From positions 3,051,501 through 3,115,500 of the forward strand of contig NZ_CP090066.1 of assembly GCF_021391535.1 (NCBI RefSeq): a stretch of 64,000 bases of DNA, in the 5' to 3' direction. This DNA comes from Aurantimonas sp. HBX-1. GTDB taxonomy: Bacteria; Pseudomonadota; Alphaproteobacteria; Rhizobiales; Rhizobiaceae. The first letter of the stretch is position 1. Every line of letters begins with the position of its first letter. Below the pieces are notes generated by a model. That model saw nothing but the letters and a program-made list of their open reading frames with translations. It was not told the DNA's origin and made no database searches. Positions 53,169 to 61,262 of this stretch are shown in pieces. Position numbers and translations under genes: made by a program.

Positions 53169-53935
53169 ACGGCCTGCCCCTTCTGCCCGAACCCGTCGCG
53201 GATGACGCCGTCGAGGGCCAGCAGCGCCGCCAGCAGGTACGGCAGGATCGCCGGCACCCACATGATCAGGCCGGCCAGCTGCTGGTCGTCCAGCGCCGAC
53301 AGGCCGTAGGGGACGGTGGTCAGGAAGTGCGGCGCGTAGAGCGGCTCTGTTGCGAAGGTGATCAGCGCGCCGAGCAGGCCCATCTGCACGATCAGCGTCA
53401 GATGCGCCATCAGCACGCGGCCGACCGGGGCTGCCGGCGCGGTCAGTTCGCGCCAGAGCAGCACGCCCGAGACCAGCAACGTCAGCTCCATCGTCCAGTA
53501 GGTCACGTCGCCGGAGAGCGCCGCCTCGTAGGGCTGCGGCGCGTGCCAGAACCACACGGCGGCGAGGTGGACGGCGACGAGCAGCGACAGCAGCGCGGTT
53601 CCGCCGGGGCGCCGTTTCGGGAAGGCCAGGGCCAGCATCGGCGCGGCGACGGCGATCAGCAGCAAATGATGGACCACCCGCGCCGAAAACAGCGCCGAGG
53701 ACAGCGCGCAGAGCGGCGAGAGGAAGGCCGCGACCAGGGCGAGCATGGCGCCGGCGTGCCACAGGCGCGCCCCGCCCTCGCCCACCCCGCGCAGCAGCCA
53801 GAAACCGGCGGTCGCTGCCAAGAACAGCGCCGCGGCAAGGACCGGGTCGCCGTTCCACGCGGCGAGAAGCTCGCCGGGGACCGGCGGCGCGCCGCAGTAA
53901 GGGTCGAAGGCGCTCGGCAAGGAGGCAGGCGTCAT
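53165..53935 (-). CDS. ctaG: Cytochrome c oxidase assembly protein CtaG (caa3 type)
   Basis: 256 residues with about seven helices: AALFLAATAGFWLLRGVG, AGAMLALVAAFLSPLCALSS, ARVVHHLLLIAVAAPMLALA with a conserved His pair, HLAAVWFWHAPQPYEAALSG and LMAHLTLIVQMGLLGALITF. This is the Bacillus-type CtaG/caa3_CtaG family, which helps assemble the CuB or CuA centre, and is distinct from the Cox11-type CtaG. Start at MTPASLPSAFD. First gene of ctaG-copD. Confidence 0.88.
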   Translation of the reverse strand: MTPASLPSAFDPYCGAPPVPGELLAAWNGDPVLAAALFLAATAGFWLLRGVGEGGARLWHAGAMLALVAAFLSPLCALSSALFSARVVHHLLLIAVAAPMLALAFPKRRPGGTALLSLLVAVHLAAVWFWHAPQPYEAALSGDVTYWTMELTLLVSGVLLWRELTAPAAPVGRVLMAHLTLIVQMGLLGALITFATEPLYAPHFLTTVPYGLSALDDQQLAGLIMWVPAILPYLLAALLALDGVIRDGFGQKGQAV

Positions 53936-54253
53936 GTCGCGGTGTTTCCCATCGGCTCGACGCAAGGAGGATACGTCCAAACTATGGCCGCCGGCCGGAG
54001 TGACAACATGGAAATCGTCGCCAATGCGGTTGCGGACCACCGCGCCGCCGCCGGGCGGCCGGCCGCAGGAGACAACGGTTCCTTCCTGCCGCAAAGGAAG
54101 CGGCGACTTGACAAGCCTGCCCCTGGCAATATAGTTTCAATATATACTTTATTGCCTGCGAAATATGTTTGCAGACTGCTCCGTTCATCGAAAGATGTGA
54201 GAATCCGCGGGAGATCGGCTTGCCGTCCGGCATTCATCGGCGACGGCTTCGTG
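53936..54253. other. Regulatory region between ctaG and the S8 peptidase gene
   Basis: No gene is supported in these 318 bases. The second half is strongly A+T-rich for this genome and holds a near-consensus promoter at 54108-54135, listed separately. Confidence 0.6.
54108..54135 (+). promoter_or_regulatory. Sigma-70-type promoter of the S8 peptidase gene
   Basis: TTGACA (54108-54113), a 16-base spacer and TATAGT (54130-54135). Transcription would begin near 54142, leaving a leader of about 110 bases before the peptidase ATG. Consensus-like promoters are uncommon in this GC-rich window. Confidence 0.65.
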
Positions 54254-55924
54254 ATGGGATATGGCGCCATGACTGAGGTGCATTTCGGTCGCAGGGACGA
54301 GGGGGCCACCCGGCTTCGGCCGTCGAACGATTTCGTCGCGGTGCGCACCCACCGCCCCATCCTGCTGAGGAGCCCGCCGATCGCGGGCCCGCTCGAGCGG
54401 GCGCTGCCGGACACCGGCCTCGCCGCCGCCTTTCCCGAAGCGAATGTCGGCATCTACCGCGTGCCGGAGGGAACCGCGGCGGCGGTCGCGGATGCCAAGG
54501 CACAATTGCGGGAGATGCCGGAGGTGCGGTTTGCCGGACGCGTGCTGGTGGACGAGGCCGGCACGCCGACCGCCTATACCGAGAACCTGTTCGTCAAGTT
54601 CGCCGACGGCATGAGCGAGCGCCAATGCCTCGCCATCCTCGCCGAACACGAGATCATCGTGAAGCGGAAGGTCGCCTATGCCGCCAACGCCTGGTTCGTC
54701 TCGGCCGACGGACAGGGCCAGAAGGTCTTCGACATCGCGGCGGCCCTGCTCGAACGCGAGGGCGTCGAGTTCTGCCACCCCGAGATCGTTCGCGAGCGCG
54801 CATCCAAGGCGGTGTTTCCGCAGCAATGGCACCTGGCCGAGGCGCGGATCGGCGACGCTTCGGTCGTTGCCCATGCCAATGTCGCGGCCGCGCTCGACCT
54901 CGCCACGGGCCGGGGCGTCACCATCGCGATCCTCGACGACGGCTTCGACATCGACCATCCGGAGTTCGCCGGCAAGATCGTCGCGCCGCGCGACGCCATC
55001 CTGGGGATCGACGACCCGCGGCCGAAGGATCCGCAGCCGCTGCGGCCCGAGAACCACGGCACCGCCTGCGCCGGGGTCGCCTGCGCCGGCGGCTTCCGGG
55101 GCGCCTCCGGCGTCGCACCCGACGCCCTGCTGATGCCGATACGGGTCTCGATGACGCTCGGAACGGCGGCCGAAGGCGAAGCCTTCCACTGGGCGGCAAG
55201 GGAGGGCGCCGACGTCATCTCCTGCAGCTGGGGCCCGCCCGACGGCGACTGGGCCAACCAGAACGACCCGGCACACCAGACGCCCTGGCCGATGCCGGCG
55301 AGCACCCGGCTGGCCATCGACTACGCCGCCACGAAGGGCCGCGACGGCAAGGGCTGCGTCATCGTGTTCTCCGCCGGCAACGGCAACGAGGACGTCGGCT
55401 CCGACGGCTATGCCAGCTACGACAAGGTGATCGCGGTCGCCGCCTGCAACGACCGCGGGGTGCGCAGCTGCTACAGCGACTTTGGCTCTGCGGTCTGGTG
55501 CACCTTTCCCAGCAACGACTTCCCGCACCGCCCGACGGGGCGGCCGCAGCCGCTGACCTCCGGGATCTGGACGACCGACCGGGTCGGCAGCCGGCGGGGA
55601 TACAACAGCGGCCACCCGCTGTCGGGGGATGAAGAGGGCTTTTACACCAACCGGTTCGGCGGCACGTCCAGCTCCTGTCCCGGCGTCAGCGGCGTGGCGG
55701 CACTGATGCTGTCGGCCAACCCGGCGCTGACTCGGGACGACGTCCGGGCGATCCTGGCGCAATCCTGCGACCGCATCGACGAGGCGAACGGCGAATACGA
55801 CGAGCGGGGCTGGAGCCCGTTCTATGGCTGGGGCCGGATCAACGCCCGGCGGGCGGTCGAACTCGCGGCCGGCCGCGCCGGCGCCGCGCCGCAGCCGGCA
55901 CCCGCCGAAGCCGGAGCGGGATGA
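54254..55924 (+). CDS. S8 (subtilisin) family serine peptidase
   Basis: 556 residues starting at MGYGAMTEVHFGRR (a second Met five codons on is possible). An N-terminal pro-region of about 190 residues has the fervidolysin-like NLFVKFADGMSERQCLAILA. The catalytic triad is Asp228 (IAILDDGFDIDHPEF), His268 (ENHGTACAGVACA) and Ser472 (FGGTSSSCPGVSGVAALM), with oxyanion Asn376 (SAGNGN). The Ser motif is GTSSSCPGVSG instead of the usual GTSMAAPHVSG. There is no clear signal peptide, so the protein may act in the cytoplasm or use another export route. A strong promoter precedes it. Confidence 0.92.
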   Translation: MGYGAMTEVHFGRRDEGATRLRPSNDFVAVRTHRPILLRSPPIAGPLERALPDTGLAAAFPEANVGIYRVPEGTAAAVADAKAQLREMPEVRFAGRVLVDEAGTPTAYTENLFVKFADGMSERQCLAILAEHEIIVKRKVAYAANAWFVSADGQGQKVFDIAAALLEREGVEFCHPEIVRERASKAVFPQQWHLAEARIGDASVVAHANVAAALDLATGRGVTIAILDDGFDIDHPEFAGKIVAPRDAILGIDDPRPKDPQPLRPENHGTACAGVACAGGFRGASGVAPDALLMPIRVSMTLGTAAEGEAFHWAAREGADVISCSWGPPDGDWANQNDPAHQTPWPMPASTRLAIDYAATKGRDGKGCVIVFSAGNGNEDVGSDGYASYDKVIAVAACNDRGVRSCYSDFGSAVWCTFPSNDFPHRPTGRPQPLTSGIWTTDRVGSRRGYNSGHPLSGDEEGFYTNRFGGTSSSCPGVSGVAALMLSANPALTRDDVRAILAQSCDRIDEANGEYDERGWSPFYGWGRINARRAVELAAGRAGAAPQPAPAEAGAG

Positions 55925-56542
55925 CGGTCGCGCCCTGCGGCCACGCATCGCGCGACCGCGCGGATCGGGCGACGGGAAGCCGATGAGGCCAGGGAAGTTG
56001 CCGGTCGGAGTGGCCATGGCAGACGCCTCGCCGGCAGGTTCCTGCGCCCATGGATGGCGACGGCCGTTGATCTCTTGCAGGACCGCGCGGGTCCGGCCCG
56101 CGTTGGGGCGATGTCGTCGCGATCCTCGCCGTCCCACATCCACCGGCTTACGGCGGCAGGGTGAAAGGTCTGTCCGACGCCTTCATCGACGCGGTAAAGA
56201 CCGCATCCATGGCGCCGGCCAAGGCTTTCTTGAGCTCATTGCCCGGCCCGGGTATTCGACGAGATAGCTCCTAAGCGCGTCTCCACTGCAGCCCCTCTGC
56301 ACCCTGCCGTCCGTTACCCGGAACCCCAAGCGCGCGGTCGGGAATGCGGCGGGCATCGCCCAAGCGCCATCTCCAGCTGAGCCGCAGAGACCTTTGCTCG
56401 CCTGCTGTCGACGGAAGGTAGAAGAAGCCGGCTCGGCGAGATTGCAAGGATCCTCCCATCGGGGCATGGATCGTCGCCTGTATAGTTATTGCCGTGACGA
56501 CTGAGACGTCGCGGCGTTGCCTATCCCCCCAGCTGCTCCGCA

Positions 56543-56556
56543 TTAACATTCGTTAA
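56543..56556. repeat. Inverted repeat TTAAC-N4-GTTAA
   Basis: TTAAC-ATTC-GTTAA, six bases before the EcfG-like GGAAC element, in an A+T-rich patch. It could be a regulator site. Confidence 0.45.
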
Positions 56557-56561
56557 TTTTC

Positions 56562-56586
56562 GGAACGGGCGGCGACAGTCCTTGTT
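56562..56586 (+). promoter_or_regulatory. EcfG-type (general stress sigma) promoter
   Basis: GGAAC, 17 bases, GTT matches the EcfG/SigT promoter consensus of alphaproteobacteria (GGAAC-N16-17-GTT). It lies about 77 bp before the EF-hand gene start. Confidence 0.5.
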
Positions 56587-56662
56587 GGTCTTACATACCG
56601 TGCCCGAAGCGAATAGTCGCGAAAGCGGCTTGGGAACGGATCTGAAATACCAGGAGGACCTT

Positions 56663-56989
56663 ATGACCAAGACGATGACGAACCTGCTCGGCATGTCCGC
56701 CCTCATCATAGGCTTTGCCACCGCACCCGCTCTCGCACAGGACAACGGCGTTCTGGACTGGGATGCCGACACCGACGGCTCCGTGACCAGCGAGGAGTTC
56801 AACGAAGGCTTCGGCAATATCGGCGCCTACAACGCTTGGGACGACGACGGTGACGGAAGCCTGACCGAGGACGAGTTCAACGCCGGGATCTACAGCAGCT
56901 ACGATGCCGACGAGAACGGCGTCATCGAGGAGCCCGAGTTCGGCGACCTCAACGACGACATGGGCGACGGCGGCTTCTGGGACGTCTGA
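56663..56989 (+). CDS. Exported EF-hand calcium-binding protein (copy 1)
   Basis: 108 residues. A signal peptide (MTNLLGMSALIIGFATAPAL, cut after ALA) leads to a mature acidic protein of about 82 residues with three EF-hand loops: D34-D36-D38...E45, D60-D62-D64...E71 and D81-D83-N85...E92. The tail is MGDGGFWDV. All three loops have the ligands expected for calcium. CAGGAGG precedes the ATG. A paralogue with the same third loop and tail is encoded in opposite orientation at 60687-61010. It should be periplasmic or secreted; the partner is unknown. Confidence 0.88.
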   Translation: MTKTMTNLLGMSALIIGFATAPALAQDNGVLDWDADTDGSVTSEEFNEGFGNIGAYNAWDDDGDGSLTEDEFNAGIYSSYDADENGVIEEPEFGDLNDDMGDGGFWDV

Positions 56990-57010
56990 CCAGTACCTGC
57001 GTCCAGGGCA

Positions 57011-57040
57011 CCGGCGGGCAGCAGCCTGCCGGGCGCTTTT
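57011..57040 (+). terminator. Intrinsic terminator after EF-hand gene 1
   Basis: CCGGCGGGC, loop AGCA, GCCTGCCGG, then GCGC and TTTT: 9-bp stem with one G-U pair. Confidence 0.65.
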
Positions 57041-57079
57041 AACCCACAGTCTCGAACGACGAATCGAATGGAGGAAACC

Positions 57080-57643
57080 ATGAAAACCATCTTCGCCACC
57101 GCCACGGCCATCGCTCTCTTTGCCTCTCCGGCCCTCGCGCAGGATGCGCAGCAGACGAAGACGACGGAAGCCACCGCCAGCCAGTCGAGCGTTACGACGA
57201 GCGCGGAAGATAAGGCATCCCAGGACAAGGCCATGAAGAGCGCCGAGGGAGCCGGGATGAAGAACGTCGCCGTCGTCGACCGCGCCTTCGTCCTCGAAGG
57301 CATGAATGCCGCGGGTAATCCCGTCTACATGATCGTCAACCCGCCCGGCGTGCTGCTCGGCATCGGGGCGCCCATGGCGACGTCCGCAGCCTCGCAGGGC
57401 AAGGACGCCGCAGCTGCTTCGAGCACGAGCAGCTCCACGTCGGAGTCGACCGCTGCGAACGACACCGGTACCGACCCGGCCACGACCAGCAGCACCGACA
57501 ACTCCGTCGAGGCCATGGCCGGCGAGCCGGCGAAGTCCGGCTACATGGCGACGCAGGTCAATCCCGCGACTCCGGACATGTGGGATCCCGCGACGGTGGA
57601 GAGCCGGATGCGCGAGATGGGTCTCGACAAGCCCGCGCAGTGA
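57080..57643 (+). CDS. Exported Ser/Thr/Ala-rich protein (copy 1)
   Basis: 187 residues. Signal peptide MKTIFATATAIALFASPALA, then a mature part with a conserved core at residues 41-97 (SAEDKASQDKAMKSAEGAGM, NVAVVDRAFVLEGMNAAGNP, VYMIVNPPGVLLG) and a long low-complexity Ser/Thr/Ala tail. GGAGGAAACC before the internal ATG fixes this start. The core resembles that of the exported protein at 60207-60614, the neighbour of the second EF-hand gene, so EF-hand and Ser/Thr-rich genes form a repeated pair. No known family is recognised. Confidence 0.75.
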   Translation: MKTIFATATAIALFASPALAQDAQQTKTTEATASQSSVTTSAEDKASQDKAMKSAEGAGMKNVAVVDRAFVLEGMNAAGNPVYMIVNPPGVLLGIGAPMATSAASQGKDAAAASSTSSSTSESTAANDTGTDPATTSSTDNSVEAMAGEPAKSGYMATQVNPATPDMWDPATVESRMREMGLDKPAQ

Positions 57644-57673
57644 TCTATCGCGAGGCTCGAAGATCGATCCCGA

Positions 57674-57697
57674 GGGGCGGCCAGTGGCCGCCCCTTT
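57674..57697. terminator. Bidirectional intrinsic terminator
   Basis: GGGGCGGCC-AGT-GGCCGCCCC followed by TTT, a perfect 9-bp stem between convergent genes. Confidence 0.75.
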
Positions 57698-57717
57698 CTG
57701 CGACCGGCCCTAAGGCC

Positions 57718-58281
57718 TCACCAGAGCGCCCAACGCGGCGGAATCCCGGCCCCCACGGTCTCGTCGGGGTAGACGCCCCAGAGTTTGGTCTCGCGGATAT
57801 AGCCGCTGATGTCGGGCTCGACGCGGCCGTGGCACCATCCGCCCTCGCAGGCGAGGTCCGACAGCAGAACACCCCTCTCCAGCCTTGCCAGTACCGCGGC
57901 GTCCGCCGCAGGTGCGCCGCGGAAGTCGGCCGGCCGCCGGAGCCACGGCGCCACGACAGCGGTACGCCGGCCTGACAGCAGAGCCCGGTGGATCCATCCG
58001 CTCTGCCCGTCGGCGCCGCGGATGCGTCGCCAGTTTCCGAATTCCTGGAAGATCTCCACCGGGATGTCGCGGCGCAGGTAGCGCCAGCGGATCTTGTACG
58101 ACCGTCCCGGGCCGACCCGGACGTTCGCCGGAACGTCCTTGATGGAAACGAAGCGGGGAACCGGCAGTCGTTCGGGCGGTCCGGTTCCGGCACTGGTCGC
58201 CGGAGCAGCGGCCGCCATGGCGGCGGAGATCGTCGCCACGAGGATCGAGGTGCGCAGCAGGCGGAAAGCGGATGACATCAT
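57718..58281 (-). CDS. Exported SH3-domain protein
   Basis: 187 residues. Signal peptide in the first 30 (LLRTSILVATISAAMAAAAP). Two bacterial SH3 modules can be traced: DVPANVRVGPGRSYKIRWRY with NWRRIRGADGQSGWIHRALL, and AVLARLERGVLLSDLACEGG with CHGRVEPDISGYIRETKLWG. Such domains bind cell-wall peptide stems or other envelope ligands. Start at 58281 or one codon later. It lies among the other exported proteins of this region. Confidence 0.82.
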   Translation of the reverse strand: MMSSAFRLLRTSILVATISAAMAAAAPATSAGTGPPERLPVPRFVSIKDVPANVRVGPGRSYKIRWRYLRRDIPVEIFQEFGNWRRIRGADGQSGWIHRALLSGRRTAVVAPWLRRPADFRGAPAADAAVLARLERGVLLSDLACEGGWCHGRVEPDISGYIRETKLWGVYPDETVGAGIPPRWALW

Positions 58282-58431
58282 GGCCCTATGGTGGATCGCA
58301 AGGGCGAAGAAATCCTTACGGACCGGCTACCGGAAAGGCCGCGGCGCAGAAGCAAACCCCGCCGCTCGCCTCCTACCGACAGCCGCTCGCCTCCTGCCGA
58401 AGGAAGCAGGCTCACCGCGGGCCGGCGCTGC

Positions 58432-59169
58432 TCAGACGTTGCCATCGAGCGCCGGCAACCGCGGCAGCGGAGCGCGGTGCGGCATCTCGTAGGCGCTCTT
58501 GATGACGCCATAGCAACTGCAGGCGAACGTCTCGAGAAGCGTCTCGTCGAGGATCACCACCTCCCCCCGCAGCTGCTTTACGGCGCCTGCGGCCTCGAAC
58601 CGTCCGAGAGCAACCGTCACGCTCGACCGGCGCACGCCGATCAGCCGGGACAGCAAGGCATGGGTCAGAGGCAGCTGCCGAGCCTCCAGCCGGTCCCCGG
58701 CCGCGAGCAGCCAGCAGGCGAGACGCTGCTCCAGGCCATGGCGCTTCGCGCATGCGCCGCTTTGGGCCGACTGGACGGTCACCGCCTGGGCGTAGCGCAG
58801 CATCGCCTCGCCGATGGAAGGGCGTTCGTCGATCAGTCGGGCGAGGTCGGATGCGGATATCTTCAAGGCGCTGCCGCCGACGGCCACGACGCGGCGAAAG
58901 GGCGAACCGCTTGCGCCGAGGACGACCGGCACCCCGACGAGGCCTTCCGAGCCGATCAGCCAGGCTTCGACATCCGTGCCGTCACCCAGATCCGCCATCA
59001 CCGCAACCAGCCCGTCCTCGACGAAGTAGCAGTGCTCGATCGGCATCGACCGGAGATGCAGCACCTGCCGCGGCTTCAGCGTGACGCGCGTCAGCTGATC
59101 GAGACAGCGGGCGAGGTCATCGGCCGGAAGCCCCTTGAGCAGCCGGTTGCGGATCGGAGTATGTGTCAT
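58432..59169 (-). CDS. Crp/Fnr family transcriptional regulator
   Basis: 245 residues. Effector domain (LKPRQVLHLRSMPIEHCYFV, EDGLVAVMADLGDGTDVEAW, GSEGLVGVPVVLGASGSPFR) and a helix-turn-helix in LTHALLSRLIGVRRSSVTVA. The RRSSVT recognition helix differs from FNR/FixK, so TTGA-type sites are not expected. No FNR cysteine cluster at the N-terminus. It could control the neighbouring exported-protein genes. Start at MTHTPIRNRLL. Confidence 0.88.
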   Translation of the reverse strand: MTHTPIRNRLLKGLPADDLARCLDQLTRVTLKPRQVLHLRSMPIEHCYFVEDGLVAVMADLGDGTDVEAWLIGSEGLVGVPVVLGASGSPFRRVVAVGGSALKISASDLARLIDERPSIGEAMLRYAQAVTVQSAQSGACAKRHGLEQRLACWLLAAGDRLEARQLPLTHALLSRLIGVRRSSVTVALGRFEAAGAVKQLRGEVVILDETLLETFACSCYGVIKSAYEMPHRAPLPRLPALDGNV

Positions 59170-59364
59170 GACCCGAGGAACCTTGCCCTGCCTGTCGAAT
59201 GCGATCGATGAGGCAGCTACTCGGAACAACACGGGGGAACCAGTTACGATCCGGTAGGGTTGCAAGATTTCTCGTCAGGTGCACGCATTGGTACGGCCGA
59301 CGAGGCTCCACTGTCTCGAGCATGGCACGTGGCAAATCGGCTCTACCACGCCCGGCGAGCCGGC

Positions 59365-60102
59365 TTACTCCGGCGCCTCCTCGGGAGCCCCCTCCCCGTC
59401 GGCCGCAGCCACGTTCAGGATGCTCTCCTTGCGATAGGCGTCGTAGTCGAATGCCTCCTCTTCCAGGACAGCGTCGCGGTCGAGGGGAAGCGTATAGCTG
59501 GTCGCCGACGGGTCGAAAGCCTCTTCGGCAACGTCGTCGCGGTCGAACGGAAAGGCGTAGTAGCCTTCCGCGTCGAAGCTGATATCGGGGCGAACGATGA
59601 CCGCCTGAAGGCGCCCGTCCACGTCGAAGGCAAGGTCCGCGAGATAGCCGAAGGCGCCACCACCCTTGAGGAGGACATTGTCGCCCATCAGCGAGGATAC
59701 GCGGAAGCTCGATGCCGCGGTCGAACGTCCCTCCGCCGGCCCGAAGATCGAGTAGGCGTCGGTGTCGTCCTCCTCGATGCTGGCCCGGATCCCGTCCTCG
59801 CCCTCGGTCAGGTCGATCGCGCTGTAGGGGACCGCGATCACCGTCTCGTCGACCCCGAGAAAACCGTCGGAGTTGATGACGACGCGGGAGATCGCGTTGT
59901 CGTCGCCGATTTCGAAATTGATCACCTCGCCGATGGCTTCGCCATCCTGGCCCTCGACATCCTGCTGCAACAGGGCCTCGGCCGTGAAGCCTTGGCTGCC
60001 TATCAGACCGAGGTCCGACGGCGCCGGGCCTTCGTCCGATTGCGCGAGAGCCGGCGTGGCGAAGAGGGCGGAGAACGCCAGTACGAGATTTCCGATCCGC
60101 AT
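59365..60102 (-). CDS. Exported protein with two PRC-barrel-like domains
   Basis: 245 residues. Signal peptide MRIGNLVLAFSALFATPALA. The first PRC-barrel runs from about FTAEALLQQDVEGQDGEAIG through GVDETVIAVPYSAIDL; the second from SLMGDNVLLKGGGAFGYLAD through QAVIVRPDISFDAEGYYAFP. The C-terminus is acidic. PRC-barrels are protein-binding beta-barrels; exported double versions are frequent in Rhizobiales, with unknown role. It follows the Ser/Thr-rich gene copy 2 with a terminator between. Confidence 0.85.
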   Translation of the reverse strand: MRIGNLVLAFSALFATPALAQSDEGPAPSDLGLIGSQGFTAEALLQQDVEGQDGEAIGEVINFEIGDDNAISRVVINSDGFLGVDETVIAVPYSAIDLTEGEDGIRASIEEDDTDAYSIFGPAEGRSTAASSFRVSSLMGDNVLLKGGGAFGYLADLAFDVDGRLQAVIVRPDISFDAEGYYAFPFDRDDVAEEAFDPSATSYTLPLDRDAVLEEEAFDYDAYRKESILNVAAADGEGAPEEAPE

Positions 60103-60154
60103 TGATGCACCTTTTTGCCTGTCTGGTGTCTGGTCGCCGTCCGCGTCCAAACCG

Positions 60155-60186
60155 AAAGTGGCGGGCGCGCGGGGCGCGCCCGCCAC
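60155..60186 (-). terminator. Intrinsic terminator after Ser/Thr-rich gene 2
   Basis: GTGGCGGGCGCGC pairs perfectly with GCGCGCCCGCCAC around a 3-base loop; on the reverse strand it is followed by TTTCGG. Confidence 0.7.
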
Positions 60187-60206
60187 AGGATCTCGATTGG
60201 CGCTGC

Positions 60207-60614
60207 TTACTTGCTCTCGCCGGTCGAGGAAGGCTTGGCAGCATCCGAACCGGATGCCGACGAGCCGGACTGGGCATTGCCCGAGGAGGCCCTCTGCGCC
60301 CCGATGACGCGACCGCTCGTGTCGATCATCATCAGGACGGTCTCGCCATCCGGCGTGCGGGCCTGAACCATGTAGGCCGCGTCCATGATCGCGGCATCGC
60401 TGTAGCCCGCGGTCTCCAGGGCCTTCAGGACCTTCTCCTGCGAGGCCACCATGTCTTCCGCCGAGATCGACGCGGAAGACGAGGACGAGGCTGCGCTGTC
60501 ATTCGTGGAGGCGGCGTTGCTGGTGCCGGTGTCGGTCTGGGTGCCGGTCGACTGCGCCATTACCGGCGAAACACCAAAGGCAACGATCGTAGTCGCGAGA
60601 AGTAGCTTTTTCAT
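60207..60614 (-). CDS. Exported Ser/Ala-rich protein (copy 2)
   Basis: 135 residues. Signal peptide MKKLLLATTIVAFGVSPVMA, a Ser/Thr-rich spacer, then a core at residues 51-107: SAEDMVASQEKVLKALETAG, AAIMDAAYMVQARTPDGETV, LMMIDTSGRVIG, and a Ser/Gly tail. The core aligns with that of the protein at 57080-57643. It lies downstream of EF-hand gene 2, as its relative lies downstream of EF-hand gene 1. Confidence 0.75.
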   Translation of the reverse strand: MKKLLLATTIVAFGVSPVMAQSTGTQTDTGTSNAASTNDSAASSSSSASISAEDMVASQEKVLKALETAGYSDAAIMDAAYMVQARTPDGETVLMMIDTSGRVIGAQRASSGNAQSGSSASGSDAAKPSSTGESK

Positions 60615-60638
60615 CGGAATATCCTTGCAATTTTGGAA

Positions 60639-60663
60639 GCCGGCCGGCGAGGTGCCGACCGGC
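60639..60663 (-). terminator. Hairpin after EF-hand gene 2
   Basis: On the reverse strand GCCGGTCGGC-ACCTC-GCCGGCCGGC with one mismatch, followed by TTCC: a probable terminator or attenuator before the Ser-rich gene. Confidence 0.45.
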
Positions 60664-60686
60664 GGAGTTATCGGAGTCGAGGCGGG

Positions 60687-61010
60687 TTAGACGTCGAAGA
60701 AACCACCGTCGCCCATGTCGTCGCCGACATCGCCGAACTCGGGCTCTTCGATCACGCCGCTGTCGTCGGCATCGTAGCCTTCGTAGACGCCGGTGTTGAA
60801 CTCGTCCTCGGTCAGGGCACCGTCGTCGTCGGCATCCCAGGAGTCGTAGACACCGCCTTCACCGAAGCCCGTGTCGAACTCCTCCTGGCTGATGCCCGCC
60901 GTGCCGTCGGTGTCCCAATCGCCATAGACCTCCTGAGCGACTACCGGCGAAGCCGCCGCAACCATCAGAGCAACCGTCGAGCCGATCGAGATTTTCTTGA
61001 TATAGTTCAT
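60687..61010 (-). CDS. Exported EF-hand calcium-binding protein (copy 2)
   Basis: 107 residues. Signal peptide MNYIKKISIGSTVALMVAAA, then an acidic mature part. The second and third loops are intact EF-hands (D59-D61-D63...E70 and D80-D82-S84...E91); the first (DWDTDGTAGISQEE) lacks the central Gly spacing and is degenerate. The tail MGDGGFFDV matches copy 1. The two proteins share most residues from the second loop to the end. Upstream 100 bases are A+T-rich. Regulation may differ from copy 1 because no GGAAC element is seen here. Confidence 0.87.
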   Translation of the reverse strand: MNYIKKISIGSTVALMVAAASPVVAQEVYGDWDTDGTAGISQEEFDTGFGEGGVYDSWDADDDGALTEDEFNTGVYEGYDADDSGVIEEPEFGDVGDDMGDGGFFDV

Positions 61011-61262
61011 GTAATATCTCCCATAATAATGAAGCAGAAGTTTTATCTGCTGTAAAACTCACCCGCACGGCGAAGCGAAAATACGAAGTGATCCATACTT
61101 TCACCGCCTTTTTCCGTGCTGGCCTGACAGATCAACAAGGCGGGCCTGATCCGGTTGCACCGCTCGCCCTCGTTACTCGGTACGGTGGGCGACCGTTCGC
61201 CAAGAACGCGAACTGCAATGCTCCGAAAAACCGGGCGGCGCTCGGCTCGTGCGGCATCGCCG
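61011..61262. other. Intergenic, upstream of EF-hand gene 2
   Basis: The 252 bases between the FUSC gene end and EF-hand gene 2 contain no gene. The part near the EF-hand gene is A+T-rich and probably holds its promoter. Confidence 0.4.

Larger units (their letters stand above)
55925..56662. other. Long intergenic region without a supported gene
   Basis: In 738 bases I find only short frames lacking family signatures. A reverse-strand stretch near 56160-56250 encodes a helix-like NELKKALAGAMDAVFTASMK fragment without start context, possibly a gene remnant. The last 120 bases hold an inverted repeat and an EcfG-type promoter, listed separately. Confidence 0.5.
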
